Below, one piece after another: positions 16,535-27,970 of a stretch of 49,299 nt of DNA. Under the pieces are notes generated by a model that searched no databases, was not told where the DNA came from, and was given only the letters and a program-made list of their open reading frames with translations. Source of the DNA: Akkermansia muciniphila (GTDB taxonomy: Bacteria > Verrucomicrobiota > Verrucomicrobiia > Verrucomicrobiales > Akkermansiaceae); assembly GCA_945888515.1 (NCBI GenBank), contig CAMDAD010000023.1, positions 1-49,299 on the forward strand. Direction: 5' to 3'. The translations under genes were made by a program, and so were the position numbers. Position 1 is the first letter of the stretch. The number at the start of each line of letters is the position of its first letter.

Positions 16535-19387
16535 ATGACGCGTCCGTTTTTACTCTGCTTTCTGCTATCTTTGCCTGCCACAGCGGGGGAAATTCTTTTC
16601 AATCGCGACATTCGTACGATTTTCACGAAGCACTGCACTGCTTGCCATGGTGGTGTCAAGGAAGCGGGAAACATTTCTTTAATTTATCGTGAGCGTGCCC
16701 TGGGCGAGGGGAAGTCGGGAGAAAAGGCCATCGTCCCTGGAAAGCCAGATGAGTCCGAATTGATGCGGCGCATCATGTCGCAAGATCCGGATGAAGTCAT
16801 GCCGAAGCCGAAGCATGGTCCGCCACTGCCGGAAAAAGAAATCGCCACCATTCGCCAGTGGATTCAGGAGGGGGCAGAATGGGAGGAACTTTGGTCGTTC
16901 ATCCCGCCGCGCGAAGAATCGCCGCCTGCCCTAAAACAGAAAGATTGGCCGAGAATGCCGATGGACGCGTGGGTCCTAGCGAAACTGGAAAACCAAGGCC
17001 TGACACCATCGCCGGAAGCTGGCAAGGCCGAGTGGTTGAGGCGGGTCTCTCTGGATCTGATCGGCTTGCCTCCCACGCTGGAAGAGTGGACGGCCTTCCG
17101 CGATGACAACTCTCCGATCGCCCACGAAAAAGTCGTCGATCGCCTGCTCGCATCAGCCCATTTTGGCGAGCGCTGGGCAGTGATGTGGATGGACTTGGCG
17201 CGCTACTCGGACACCATGGGCTTTGAAAAAGATCCCGCGCGCACCGTGTGGCCGTATCGTGATTGGCTCATCCGCGCTTTTGATAGCGACATGCCCTTTG
17301 ACCAGTTCACCATCAAACAGCTGGCGGGTGACCTGATGCCCTCACCAGCGCCGGATGATTTCGTCGCCACGGTTTTTCATCGCAATACCATGAACAATAC
17401 GGAGGGCGGCACCGATGACGAGGAATACCGTATCGCCGCTGTGATGGATCGTACTAATACCACATGGACGACCTGGCAGGCCACCACTTTTTCCTGTGTG
17501 CAATGTCACTCCCATCCCTACGATCCGTATCCGCATGAAGACTACTATCGCTTCATGGCATTTTTTGATAACACCGAGGATGCTGACCTGAATAATGATT
17601 ATCCCAGCACCAAGGTGGCTAACGATCCCACACGACAACTCGATGTGACGCGTTTGGAAAAAGAAATCGATGTCCTGCGCGATCAGATCAATCAGGAGGG
17701 ACTGGCTGTCGCTAAAACCATCACCGACTTTCAAGTGTGGAAAATCACCGCCGCCAAAGCTTCTGCCGCTACGGGAGGCATCGCGCAACAACCCGACGGC
17801 TTATTTCTCTCTTCCGGTACTAATCCCACTAATTCCTCGTATACTCTCACTTTTCCCGCACAGTCATTTGCGGCGATTCGATTGGATATACTGCCCTTGT
17901 CTGATGACCCGAAAACGTGGTCAGGACTCGCGGCAGTGTGCGGTGACTTTCACGCTTGGCTCGTATTAGCCGATGGAACGCGCCAACGTATCAATTTGAA
18001 GGAAGTCATCGCCGATGCCATCGTCGGTCCCTTTGATCCGAACGAGGCAATTCGCGGTGGTGGCCCTGGGTTCGGCGACTATCCGGCGCAGCGCGGACCG
18101 CGCTGGTGCTGGTTCGTGCCAGAGCAACCAGTGCTCGCGCCCGAGGGATCGCAATTGGAAATTTCCCTATACCATGCCATTTCCTGCAACGCGGACAATC
18201 AGCCATCGATCCTGAAACGATTTAGATTGTCGTTCTCCAACAATCCGGCGCTCCAAGCCTTCATCGCATCTCCCGAGCGAGCTCAGCGCTGGGCGCAGCA
18301 CAGTGCACTGAAAGGACAATACAACGCCCTACCTGGTACCATGATTCCGGTGATGAAAGAACGCAGCGCCGCCGGCACGCGCGACACCCGCGTTTACATT
18401 CGCGGCAATCGCTCGACCTGGGATGAGTCGGTGCAGCCTGGCATTCCTGAAATCGTGCGACCACCGAAAAAAGAAGGTCGTCTCTCGCGCATCGACATGG
18501 CGCAATGGTTGATGAGCGAGAGCAACCCGCTGACTGCCCGCGTGCTGGCGAATCGCCTGTGGGCGGAGTTGTTTGGGTTGGGCATCGTCGAGACGCAGGA
18601 AGACTTCGGCACCTCCGGCACACCGCCATCCAACCCACAACTGCTTGATCACCTCGCTGTGCGTTTACAGAAACAGCACAAATGGCAAATCAAGCCTTTC
18701 CTCCGTGAGTTAGTGCTCTCCGCTACCTACCGCCAGCAATCAAAAGCCACGCCGACATTGATCGAAAAAGATCCGCGCAATCAAAACCTCACTCGCGGCC
18801 CGCGGCAGCGCCTTACGGCCGAAATGGTGCGCGATCAGTCACTCTTGATTTCCGGATTGCTATCGCGCAAGCAGTTCGGCCCCCCGGTCTTTCCACCTCA
18901 GCCGGAGGGCATTTGGAAATCGGTATACAGTGGTGCGAAATGGACCACCTCCCAGGGAGAAGATCGCTACCGCCGTGGCGTCTATACCTATAGCAAACGC
19001 ACCAGTGGCTATCCGGCGTTTTTAACGTTTGATGCTCCCAGTCGCGATGTTTGTTCGCCACGTCGTCTCGGCTCTAACACGCCTCTCCAAGCGCTCGTCA
19101 CTCTGAATGATCCCGCCTTTATCGAGATGGCGCAGGCCTTCGCCAAGCGCATGAGTGCCGTAGGTTCTGAGCTGCCCGCGCAGATCATGCAAGGCTACCA
19201 ATGGCTGACCCTGCAGGAAGCACCGACTGCTGTCACTGATGCTTTGTTGCGCCTGCACGCCGATGCCGTAGCTGAATACGCCAAACAACCAGTGGAGATG
19301 AAAAAACTCGGATCGTCTCCCGAAGAGGCTGCGCTCGTGCTGGTGGCCAATACGATGTTCAATCTTGATAGTGCTCTCAATCGATAA
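16535..19387 (+). CDS. PSCyt1-DUF1549-DUF1553 secreted cytochrome-domain protein
   Basis: A 950-residue exported protein of the family very common in Planctomycetes and Verrucomicrobia. A signal peptide (FLLCFLLSLPATAG) leads into a cytochrome-like PSCyt1 domain with the haem site CTACHGG near residue 35. DUF1549 follows (PRMPMDAWVLAKLE, then FGERWAVMWMDLARYSDT), then a long insert, then DUF1553 (LTARVLANRLWAELFGLGIV to SNTPLQALVTLNDP near the C-terminus). A second haem-like motif, CVQCHSHPYDPYP near residue 323, is typical of the family. Biochemical function is unproven; roles in polysaccharide degradation or electron transfer are proposed. It is paired with the DUF1501 gene 20 bases downstream, the standard arrangement. 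Confidence 0.93.
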   Translation: MTRPFLLCFLLSLPATAGEILFNRDIRTIFTKHCTACHGGVKEAGNISLIYRERALGEGKSGEKAIVPGKPDESELMRRIMSQDPDEVMPKPKHGPPLPEKEIATIRQWIQEGAEWEELWSFIPPREESPPALKQKDWPRMPMDAWVLAKLENQGLTPSPEAGKAEWLRRVSLDLIGLPPTLEEWTAFRDDNSPIAHEKVVDRLLASAHFGERWAVMWMDLARYSDTMGFEKDPARTVWPYRDWLIRAFDSDMPFDQFTIKQLAGDLMPSPAPDDFVATVFHRNTMNNTEGGTDDEEYRIAAVMDRTNTTWTTWQATTFSCVQCHSHPYDPYPHEDYYRFMAFFDNTEDADLNNDYPSTKVANDPTRQLDVTRLEKEIDVLRDQINQEGLAVAKTITDFQVWKITAAKASAATGGIAQQPDGLFLSSGTNPTNSSYTLTFPAQSFAAIRLDILPLSDDPKTWSGLAAVCGDFHAWLVLADGTRQRINLKEVIADAIVGPFDPNEAIRGGGPGFGDYPAQRGPRWCWFVPEQPVLAPEGSQLEISLYHAISCNADNQPSILKRFRLSFSNNPALQAFIASPERAQRWAQHSALKGQYNALPGTMIPVMKERSAAGTRDTRVYIRGNRSTWDESVQPGIPEIVRPPKKEGRLSRIDMAQWLMSESNPLTARVLANRLWAELFGLGIVETQEDFGTSGTPPSNPQLLDHLAVRLQKQHKWQIKPFLRELVLSATYRQQSKATPTLIEKDPRNQNLTRGPRQRLTAEMVRDQSLLISGLLSRKQFGPPVFPPQPEGIWKSVYSGAKWTTSQGEDRYRRGVYTYSKRTSGYPAFLTFDAPSRDVCSPRRLGSNTPLQALVTLNDPAFIEMAQAFAKRMSAVGSELPAQIMQGYQWLTLQEAPTAVTDALLRLHADAVAEYAKQPVEMKKLGSSPEEAALVLVANTMFNLDSALNR

Positions 19388-19407
19388 TCTCTTTTCCTCA
19401 TCCTGCT

Positions 19408-20874
19408 ATGTTTCCACATTTACAACTCGAACATCTCACTCGCCGGCATTTCCTCAGCAACTGTTCGATGGGTCTGGGAAGCATGTGGCTCGCATCGCAG
19501 GGGCTGAGCTGGGGGGCTTCCCCTGCCATCAGGAAAGATCCGACACAGCCGCTGCTGCCGGATCTACCTCACTTCGCTCCCAAGGCGAAACGCGTGATCT
19601 ACATGCACATGGCTGGCTCACCCAGCCAGTTGGAATTGTTCGATCACAAGCCAGAATTGCTCAAGCTCGATGGCAAGGAGTGCCCGCAAGAGTTTCTCGC
19701 AGGTAAACAATTTGCATTCATCCAAGGAGTGCCGCGCATGCTCAGTTCGCGCTTTCCGTTTCATCAAGCCGGAGAAAGCGGGCACTGGATCTCGGATCGC
19801 TTGCCGCACCTCGAGTCGGTCATCGATGAGCTGTGCATCGTGAAGTCGATGTATACCGATCAGTTCAACCACGCACCCGCGCAGTTGCTCGTTCACACCG
19901 GATCACCGCAACTTGGTTGGCCCTCGGCGGGGTCGTGGGCCACATATGGCCTCGGCTCGGAAAACCAGAACCTGCCTGGATTCATCGTGATGACGTCGGG
20001 TGGGGTGAATCCCGATGCCGGAAAATCGGTTTGGGGCTCCGGATTTCTGCCGTCTGTCTACCAAGGTGTGCAGTGCCGCTCGCAAGGCGAACCAGTATTG
20101 TTTTTGCAAAATCCCGAGGGCGTCTCGCAGTCGCTAAGGCGTCGCACTCTCGATGCTTTGTCCGATATCAATGCGAAAATCGCTCAGGAAGTCGGCGACC
20201 CAGAAACGGTCACGCGCATCGCACAGTATGAGATGGCCTATCGCATGCAAATTCATGCATCAGATGCTTTTAACATCATGCAGGAACCGGAGTCCGTTCA
20301 TAAAGCCTACAACACGCAGCCGGGCAAGGAGTCGTTTGCTAACAACTGCCTGCTCGCTCGTCGGCTTGCTGAGCGTGGCGTGCGTTACATTCAGCTTTTC
20401 GATTGGGGTTGGGACTCGCACGGCACTGGTCCTCAGACTGACTTGCGACAAGGTTTCGTTGATAAATGCAAGGAGATCGATCAGCCCATCGCAGCTCTGC
20501 TCAAAGATCTGCGCCAGCGAGGATTGCTCGATGAGACGCTGGTGATTTGGTCGGGCGAGTTCGGTCGTACTCCCATGCGTGAGAACCGCGGCGGCGTGGA
20601 AATGAGACATGTTGGTCGCGATCACAATCCCGGTGCCTACACGCTGTGGATGGCAGGCGGCGGCGTGAAAGCCGGGCATGCCCATGGCGAGACGGACCCC
20701 ATTGGCTACGAGGCAATGATTGATAAAGTGTCCGCGCATGACCTTCACGCAACCATGCTGCACTTGCTCGGCTTTGATCATGAAAAGTTCACCTACCCGC
20801 ACCAAGGTGCCATGCATCGGCTGAGTAACATCACCAAAGGCGGCACCAAAGTGGTGAAATCATTGATCTCTTGA
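19408..20874 (+). CDS. DUF1501 protein with Tat-like signal
   Basis: A 488-residue sulfatase-fold protein of the DUF1501 family. The N-terminus LTRRHFLSNCSMGLGSMWLA carries a twin-arginine motif (RR at 12-13), so folded export is likely. Family landmarks include VIYMHMAGSPSQLELFDHKP near 65, FNHAPAQLL, IQLFDWGWDSHG, VIWSGEFGRTPM and GRDHNPGAYTLWMAGGGVK; the Asp/His residues in these resemble the alkaline-phosphatase superfamily metal site. These proteins almost always accompany DUF1549/DUF1553 proteins such as the gene just upstream, and the two probably act together in the periplasm; the reaction is unknown. The ECF sigma factor gene follows after 67 bases. Confidence 0.93.
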   Translation: MFPHLQLEHLTRRHFLSNCSMGLGSMWLASQGLSWGASPAIRKDPTQPLLPDLPHFAPKAKRVIYMHMAGSPSQLELFDHKPELLKLDGKECPQEFLAGKQFAFIQGVPRMLSSRFPFHQAGESGHWISDRLPHLESVIDELCIVKSMYTDQFNHAPAQLLVHTGSPQLGWPSAGSWATYGLGSENQNLPGFIVMTSGGVNPDAGKSVWGSGFLPSVYQGVQCRSQGEPVLFLQNPEGVSQSLRRRTLDALSDINAKIAQEVGDPETVTRIAQYEMAYRMQIHASDAFNIMQEPESVHKAYNTQPGKESFANNCLLARRLAERGVRYIQLFDWGWDSHGTGPQTDLRQGFVDKCKEIDQPIAALLKDLRQRGLLDETLVIWSGEFGRTPMRENRGGVEMRHVGRDHNPGAYTLWMAGGGVKAGHAHGETDPIGYEAMIDKVSAHDLHATMLHLLGFDHEKFTYPHQGAMHRLSNITKGGTKVVKSLIS

Positions 20875-20941
20875 GGGCACGACGACCTTCAGGGGAGGGA
20901 CGCGTCACTCGCGGGAAAAGATTTTTTTATTTTTTGTAGGA

Positions 20942-21538
20942 ATGTTCAAAGAAAAAACCGACTCAAGCGTTTCATCAGAGACGAACATGACATCCGGTTC
21001 GCCTCCCGACATGGTGCAGACTCAGGAACAATTCATCGAATGGGCGCTCAAAGAGTATGAGCGGCCTTTGATCGGATACGCTCAAGGCTTCGTGCACGAC
21101 TGGGAACGCGCCCGCGATGTGGTGCAGGATACGTTCATCCGTCTTTGTCAACAGGATGTGGCCAAAGTGCGCGACGGCGTCAAAACGTGGCTGTTCACCG
21201 TTTGTCGCAACCGCGCCCTCGATATTCTGCGCAAGGATTCACGTCTGGTGGCAATGGATGAAAAAAAACTCCTAAAAATCCCAGGCAACACAGTCACTAC
21301 CGCCACATTGCTCGAGAAGGAAGAGGTGCACAATCGGCTCGATGCCTACCTGCAACGGCTCACGCCAAATCAGCGTGAGGTGATCGTTTTGAAATTTCAG
21401 CAAGGATTGAGTTACGAGGAAATCAGTCGGGTCACTGGGCTGACTCCGGGCAATGTGGGATTTCTCCTCCATCACGCTCTCAAACGACTCCGCGAATGGA
21501 TCCCGCGCGAATGGGCGAACCAACAAGATGAATCATGA
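20942..21538 (+). CDS. RNA polymerase ECF-type sigma factor
   Basis: A 198-residue sigma-70-family factor. Region 2 spans about 35-100 (ERPLIGYAQGFVHDWERARD, DVVQDTFIRLC, KTWLFTVCRNRALDILRKDS), and region 4 about 130-190 with the helix-turn-helix LSYEEISRVTGLTPGNVGFL. The first 25 residues are polar and variable. It overlaps the next gene by four bases (ATGA), and that gene encodes an anti-sigma-like membrane protein, so this is a sigma/anti-sigma pair. Placement right after the PSCyt/DUF1501 pair suggests, but does not prove, control of that locus. Confidence 0.93.
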   Translation: MFKEKTDSSVSSETNMTSGSPPDMVQTQEQFIEWALKEYERPLIGYAQGFVHDWERARDVVQDTFIRLCQQDVAKVRDGVKTWLFTVCRNRALDILRKDSRLVAMDEKKLLKIPGNTVTTATLLEKEEVHNRLDAYLQRLTPNQREVIVLKFQQGLSYEEISRVTGLTPGNVGFLLHHALKRLREWIPREWANQQDES

Positions 21539-22824
21539 AAATAACAGTCGATAGTCCTGAATTCACCGCATGGCTGCTGGGCGAGCTTCCTCGTGAGCAA
21601 GCAGCGGCTGTGGAGCTTGCGATAGCGGCCGACCCCGCTCTGCAGGTGGCAGCGCGGGAGCAACAACAGTTTTTGCAGCAAATGAGTGGACTACTCGGTG
21701 GCTCGCCGCAAGCGCTCGATGGACGGCAACGCGAAAAAATCCTCAACGCTGCGCGCAGTCGCGATGCGGTGGATCAGGTAGTGGTGCCGATTTCCCGAAG
21801 CACGCGCAGTTGGGCATGGGTTTCTCTCGCCACCGCAGCGCTCGCGGTCATGGGTGTCTGGGTGGGTTGGCAAAATCCGCTCAAGGCCGGGAAGGGGACT
21901 TTGTCATTGCAAGAGGTCACGCGTGAAATCGCACTGCTTCCTGCGGACGCAGCTGGTTTTCCGCAGGAATCCTCTGGCTCGTCCAGTGGCACGACGACTG
22001 CTGTGGGTGGCGGAAACTCGGCCGCGCAGCGTGATGCGTTGTGGAACCGTGAGCCGAATGAATACCTCCGCGTCATGGCGAAGCGCATCGCTGCTGATCC
22101 CTTGCCCACCGCAGCCGAGTTGCCCGTGTTGCGCGACCGCGGTTTTGTGGAGGCCTCGCAGCATCCCGTAGCGCCCCTGCCCCTGCGCATCGGCACTTCC
22201 TCTTGGTCTTGGATCAAACGCAGTGTGCTGGAACAGCAAAAGCTCCCGCATCCCTCGATGGTGCGCGTGGAGGAGGTTATTAATGCCTTTTCGTTGCCCT
22301 CAGGAACGGAAGAAACCGTGGCTGGTTACACCGCGCGTGCTTTGCTGATCGATCCTTCATCTACCTCTAGCACCAAGCGGGTCTTACTGAATTTGTATCA
22401 TGCCGACCAGAGTTCGCAAGCGATCGAGTGGTCCTTCGTCGCTCCGACAGGATCGCGCTACCGTCTCGTGGGATTTGGTGCTGGCAATTCCCAAGCAGCT
22501 ACCGCGGTTTCCCTTCCTCAGGGTGCCAGCGTGCTGGTAATGCTAGAAGTGCAACAGGTAGCGTCCGACGTGACATGGGGTGAAGTGCGCTGGCGCGTCG
22601 CGGGACAGGAGGGCGTCTTGCCGATTCAGTCTGGCGCGGGTGATGATGTGGATGCTTCGTTTTTCTCTCTGCTTGTCGATTATTGTTCCTGGCTGCGTCA
22701 GCCGTCTGAGCCACAGCAAAGTTTGAGAGAAACACTGGATCAGCTCGAAACAAAATCTCTGACTTCGGAGCAAAGGACTGCTGTGAGTCTGATGAAAAAA
22801 TCTTTTTCTCTCGGAAATGAGTGA
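21535..22824 (+). CDS. Anti-sigma-like membrane protein with YfbK-type flanks but no VWA domain
   Basis: A 429-residue protein coupled to the ECF sigma gene. Residues 1-60 resemble the anti-sigma N-terminus of this group (FTAWLLGELPREQAAAVELA, then ADPAL). A transmembrane helix lies at 93-111, then a low-complexity linker (145-165). Residues ~170-255 resemble the N-terminal domain of YfbK-type von Willebrand proteins (SSWSWIKRSVLEQQKLPHPS, then VRVEEVINAFS). Residues ~297-395 resemble the domain that normally follows the VWA (FVAPTGSRYRLVGFG, LPQGASVLVMLEV, DASFFSLLVDYCSWLR). Only about 30 residues join the two, so the ~170-residue VWA with its DxSxS metal site is absent. It probably senses or binds at the envelope and holds the sigma factor; this is inference. 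The domain assignment is from memory of the family pattern. Confidence 0.75.
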   Translation: MKITVDSPEFTAWLLGELPREQAAAVELAIAADPALQVAAREQQQFLQQMSGLLGGSPQALDGRQREKILNAARSRDAVDQVVVPISRSTRSWAWVSLATAALAVMGVWVGWQNPLKAGKGTLSLQEVTREIALLPADAAGFPQESSGSSSGTTTAVGGGNSAAQRDALWNREPNEYLRVMAKRIAADPLPTAAELPVLRDRGFVEASQHPVAPLPLRIGTSSWSWIKRSVLEQQKLPHPSMVRVEEVINAFSLPSGTEETVAGYTARALLIDPSSTSSTKRVLLNLYHADQSSQAIEWSFVAPTGSRYRLVGFGAGNSQAATAVSLPQGASVLVMLEVQQVASDVTWGEVRWRVAGQEGVLPIQSGAGDDVDASFFSLLVDYCSWLRQPSEPQQSLRETLDQLETKSLTSEQRTAVSLMKKSFSLGNE

Positions 22825-23034
22825 TCGATAGGATCGCAAGTAGGCTATTTGCCAAGCGATCATCGTGTTTTTCGACTCATTTTTTGAATTTAGTGTTGCG
22901 TTAGAAAGCGTAATTTGTTAGAAATTGTGCGGCGTGCAAAAGCAACAGCTTTCGAGTTGTGGAATTTGCCGCTAATTACCTAATCGCCATCTCTCGGTGT
23001 CGTCTGATTCATCAGGCGCTCCACACTCCCCGAC

Positions 23035-23420
23035 ATGCATCAATTTCGCAGCAATAATCCCATTATCTGGATCCGAATCAGCGCCATCAGTTTTTTTCTC
23101 TGGCACGCCTCCGCTTTGGCGTTGGTGGGATTAAGCGGTTATGCCTTGTGGCATGCCAGTCACGCAATGATGCTGATGGTGCTTTGTGGGATCGGTGTGT
23201 TCATCCTCACTTGGCTGTTGCACGTCATGGCATCAAATGTCCCTTATGCCGTAGCGCGCCGATGTCATCCAAGCGCTGTGTCCGCCACCGCAATGCACGA
23301 CGATTTCTCGGTAGCTACCGCATGCGCGTGGCGCTCGCCGTTCTTTTCACCAACCAATTCCGTTGCCCCTACTGCGGCGAACCCACCCGCTGTAAGGTGA
23401 AAAGCCGCAATCAGGAGTGA
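23035..23420 (+). pseudogene. Small membrane/zinc-ribbon protein gene with apparent frameshift near 23220
   Basis: The frame starting at 23035 encodes two transmembrane segments (IRISAISFFLWHASALALVG and MMLMVLCGIGVFILTWLL) and then loses protein character. In the next frame, from about 23220, a typical zinc-ribbon C-terminus appears: GIKCPLCRSAPM, then RRFLGSYRMRVALAVLF, then FRCPYCGEPT, ending at 23420. The pair of CPxC knuckles is split across two frames from the membrane part. Restoring one base after the TTG at 23218-23220 gives a continuous product of about 128 residues with TWLLARHGIKCPLC at the junction. It could be a true mutation, an assembly error or programmed shifting; I cannot tell which. 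Confidence 0.65.
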
Positions 23421-23454
23421 GTTGTTGTTGGGAAATCGTATGGTGTGAGATGGT

Positions 23455-25695
<2,241 letters not shown>

Positions 25696-25712
25696 CTAGG
25701 CTGAGTCCGCGC

Positions 25713-27503
25713 ATGAATCGTCGATGGGTAACTGGTAAGCACATGATTCGCGGGGCGATGGTGCTTTTGAGCGGACTCGCCCTGAGCACGGCGTATCCGG
25801 GACTTGGATTCGGCATCGTGGCGTGGTTCGCACTGATGCCCTTATTGAATGTGCTGTGGACGACTGGCGAGCGTTGGCGTAAGCGTGTGGGATTTTTCTG
25901 GGGCTATGTCTTTGGGGCTGCATTCTTTCTGTGCAATGTTTCCTGGCTATCGACGGTGAGCGGTTTGGGCGTTGTGGTGCTAGGATCTTATCTGGCGCTG
26001 TATCCGGCGCTGTGGGGCATGGCTGTCTGCCGCTGGATGAACCCATGGGCGAGGCCTGCAGCGAAGGGGCGCTGGGGTGATACCTTGCGCTCGCTAGGTT
26101 ACGCGTTTTCTCATGGAACGCTCTGGGCAGCGCTGGAATTGTTGCGAGGATGGGTCTTCACGGGGTTTGGTTGGAATGGGCTAGGCGTGGCGATGCACGA
26201 TCAGCCAGTGTTGGCGCAGAGCGCTGATCTTTTCGGTGTGGCGGGTCTATCGGCTTTGATGGTGTTTGTGCAATCGGTGCTGCTGCAAGTGCTCCGACGC
26301 ATGATCGTGGAGGCGCGGATGGGTCGGCGTCGTGCGCACCCCGATTTCGGCATCGCTGGCTTGTTATTGGCCTCGGCCTTCGCCTACGGAGTGTGGCAGC
26401 TTTCAGCGCAGGCGAAAAAGGAGACGTTTCCGCTGCGTGTCTGTTTGGTGCAGGTCAATGTGCCGCAGGTGGCGGCGCGGCAATTGTGGACGGCGGAGGA
26501 GGTGCATTTGGCCTATGAGGAAGAGGTGGAGCGTGCGATGCAGCAGGTGGAGATCGCGAACCAGCAGGCCTTGGAGAAATCGGCGGAACGCGGGGAAGAA
26601 GTCGATTTATTTTACCCTGACTGGTTGGTCCTGCCCGAGGTGGCGCTCACCGGGCGACTGATGAGTGCGCCGACGGGAGAGTTTGCCATGTGGCGGGAAA
26701 ACGAATGGAGCCTCGAGTCCTTCCGTAAGCAGGGGAGCTATGATATTTTGTTAGGCATGGGCGAGCTGGAGGCGAAGGTGGAGGGTGAAATGCTGGCCAT
26801 CCCCGAGAATCCCAAGGCCTGGAATTCGCTAGTGCTACTGCCGCAGGATGCGCCGCTTCAGCGTTTTCAGAAAAAACATCTCGTGATGTTTGGAGAATTT
26901 ATTCCCTTGGTCGATCAACTACCGTGGCTGAAACGGATCTACGAACAACAAGCGGGCACTACCTTTGAGGGTTCGTTTTCGCGCGGTATGATGGTGGATC
27001 CCATACCGATGGCCTGTCGTGGTCAGAAATTCTCAGTGATTCCCTCGATTTGTTTTGAGGACACCGTCGCGCGCGAGTCGCGGAGCTTTGTGCGCGAGGA
27101 AGCTCAGGTGATCGTGAACGTCACCAACGATGGCTGGTTTGCGCAAAGCGCGGCGGCGGCCCAGCATTTTGCCAATGCCAAATTCCGTTCGATCGAACTG
27201 CGGCGTCCCATGGTGCGCTGTGCGAATACGGGTGTCAGCGCGGTGATTTCCCCCACTGGACACGCGCAGAAACTGACGAATGAACAAGGCAGCCATTTTA
27301 CCCGCGGATTTCTGTTAGCCACGGCCAAAGTTCCCTTGCAGCCCACGGCCACACTCTACCAACGCTGGGGTGATTGGCCCGTGTTGCTGGGTGCTCTGAT
27401 TTCGTGGATCATCTGTGTTTTCGTGACACGATCGACCGAAACTCGCCCCGTCGACCCTCGCACTGAATCGTGGCAATCCAGCGAGAGTCACGCCTCGTGC
27501 TGA
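25713..27503 (+). CDS. lnt: Apolipoprotein N-acyltransferase
   Basis: Last step of lipoprotein maturation: N-acylation of the diacylglyceryl-cysteine in the inner membrane. The product is about 596 residues from the ATG at 25713; the open frame starts at 25614 but lacks a sensible N-terminus there. About six hydrophobic helices occupy the first ~230 residues (IRGAMVLLSGLALSTAYPGL onwards). A nitrilase-like periplasmic domain follows with the catalytic triad in LVLPEVALTG (Glu), FQKKHLVMFGEFIP (Lys) and IPSICFEDTV (Cys). A C-terminal helix (LLGALISWIICVFV) completes the topology. It is slightly longer than the ~510 residues of E. coli because of an acidic insert in the nitrilase domain. It fits with lspA and the CxxCH lipoproteins elsewhere in the window. 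Confidence 0.94.
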   Translation: MNRRWVTGKHMIRGAMVLLSGLALSTAYPGLGFGIVAWFALMPLLNVLWTTGERWRKRVGFFWGYVFGAAFFLCNVSWLSTVSGLGVVVLGSYLALYPALWGMAVCRWMNPWARPAAKGRWGDTLRSLGYAFSHGTLWAALELLRGWVFTGFGWNGLGVAMHDQPVLAQSADLFGVAGLSALMVFVQSVLLQVLRRMIVEARMGRRRAHPDFGIAGLLLASAFAYGVWQLSAQAKKETFPLRVCLVQVNVPQVAARQLWTAEEVHLAYEEEVERAMQQVEIANQQALEKSAERGEEVDLFYPDWLVLPEVALTGRLMSAPTGEFAMWRENEWSLESFRKQGSYDILLGMGELEAKVEGEMLAIPENPKAWNSLVLLPQDAPLQRFQKKHLVMFGEFIPLVDQLPWLKRIYEQQAGTTFEGSFSRGMMVDPIPMACRGQKFSVIPSICFEDTVARESRSFVREEAQVIVNVTNDGWFAQSAAAAQHFANAKFRSIELRRPMVRCANTGVSAVISPTGHAQKLTNEQGSHFTRGFLLATAKVPLQPTATLYQRWGDWPVLLGALISWIICVFVTRSTETRPVDPRTESWQSSESHASC

Positions 27504-27630
27504 AATGTCATTCAGTCGTTGGGTTAAGTAATGGAGTGATGATGGGCGATTGTTTCCATTGGAAAAACTTTCCTGCATGGCGTCGAGTTGTTTTGACAAG
27601 TGGCCTCGCACTCAGTAGTTAAGCATCTTC

Positions 27631-27942
27631 ATGAACCCAACCCGTGAACCCAACTGGAGTGCCATCGCGGCGATGCCCGAGTTTCAGGCCTTGCTGCGCG
27701 CGAAGCGTCGTTTTGTCATTCCTTGCTGCGTTTTTTTTACCCTCTACTATCTCGCCTTTTTGATTTTGGTCGGATGGCACGCGGATTTACTTAGTAAGCC
27801 GGTGCTAGGCAAAGTCAACGGCGCCTATCTTTTCGCACTGTCGCAGTTTTTCATGACTTGGATCATGGCGTATTTGTATATGTATAAGGCAAATCAATTC
27901 GATAAAGCCGCGGCGGACCTGCTGCGCAAAGCCGGTCTGTAA
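27631..27942 (+). CDS. DUF485 small membrane protein
   Basis: A 103-residue inner-membrane protein with two helices (FVIPCCVFFTLYYLAFLILV and LFALSQFFMTWIMAYLYMY) and short polar ends (MPEFQALLRAKRRF before the first). This is the DUF485 (YjcH) pattern. DUF485 genes nearly always precede an acetate symporter, as here: the actP-like gene begins 28 bases downstream. The protein is thought to help assembly or regulation of the symporter, but its role is not established. Confidence 0.92.
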   Translation: MNPTREPNWSAIAAMPEFQALLRAKRRFVIPCCVFFTLYYLAFLILVGWHADLLSKPVLGKVNGAYLFALSQFFMTWIMAYLYMYKANQFDKAAADLLRKAGL

Positions 27943-27970
27943 TTTTTTCTAACGTTTTTCTTATCCTCTT

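Noticed and set aside
22832-22872. Possible terminator (GATCGC/GCGATC stem) after the anti-sigma-like gene
   Set aside because: The stem is only six bases with a long loop and the T-run is interrupted and distant.
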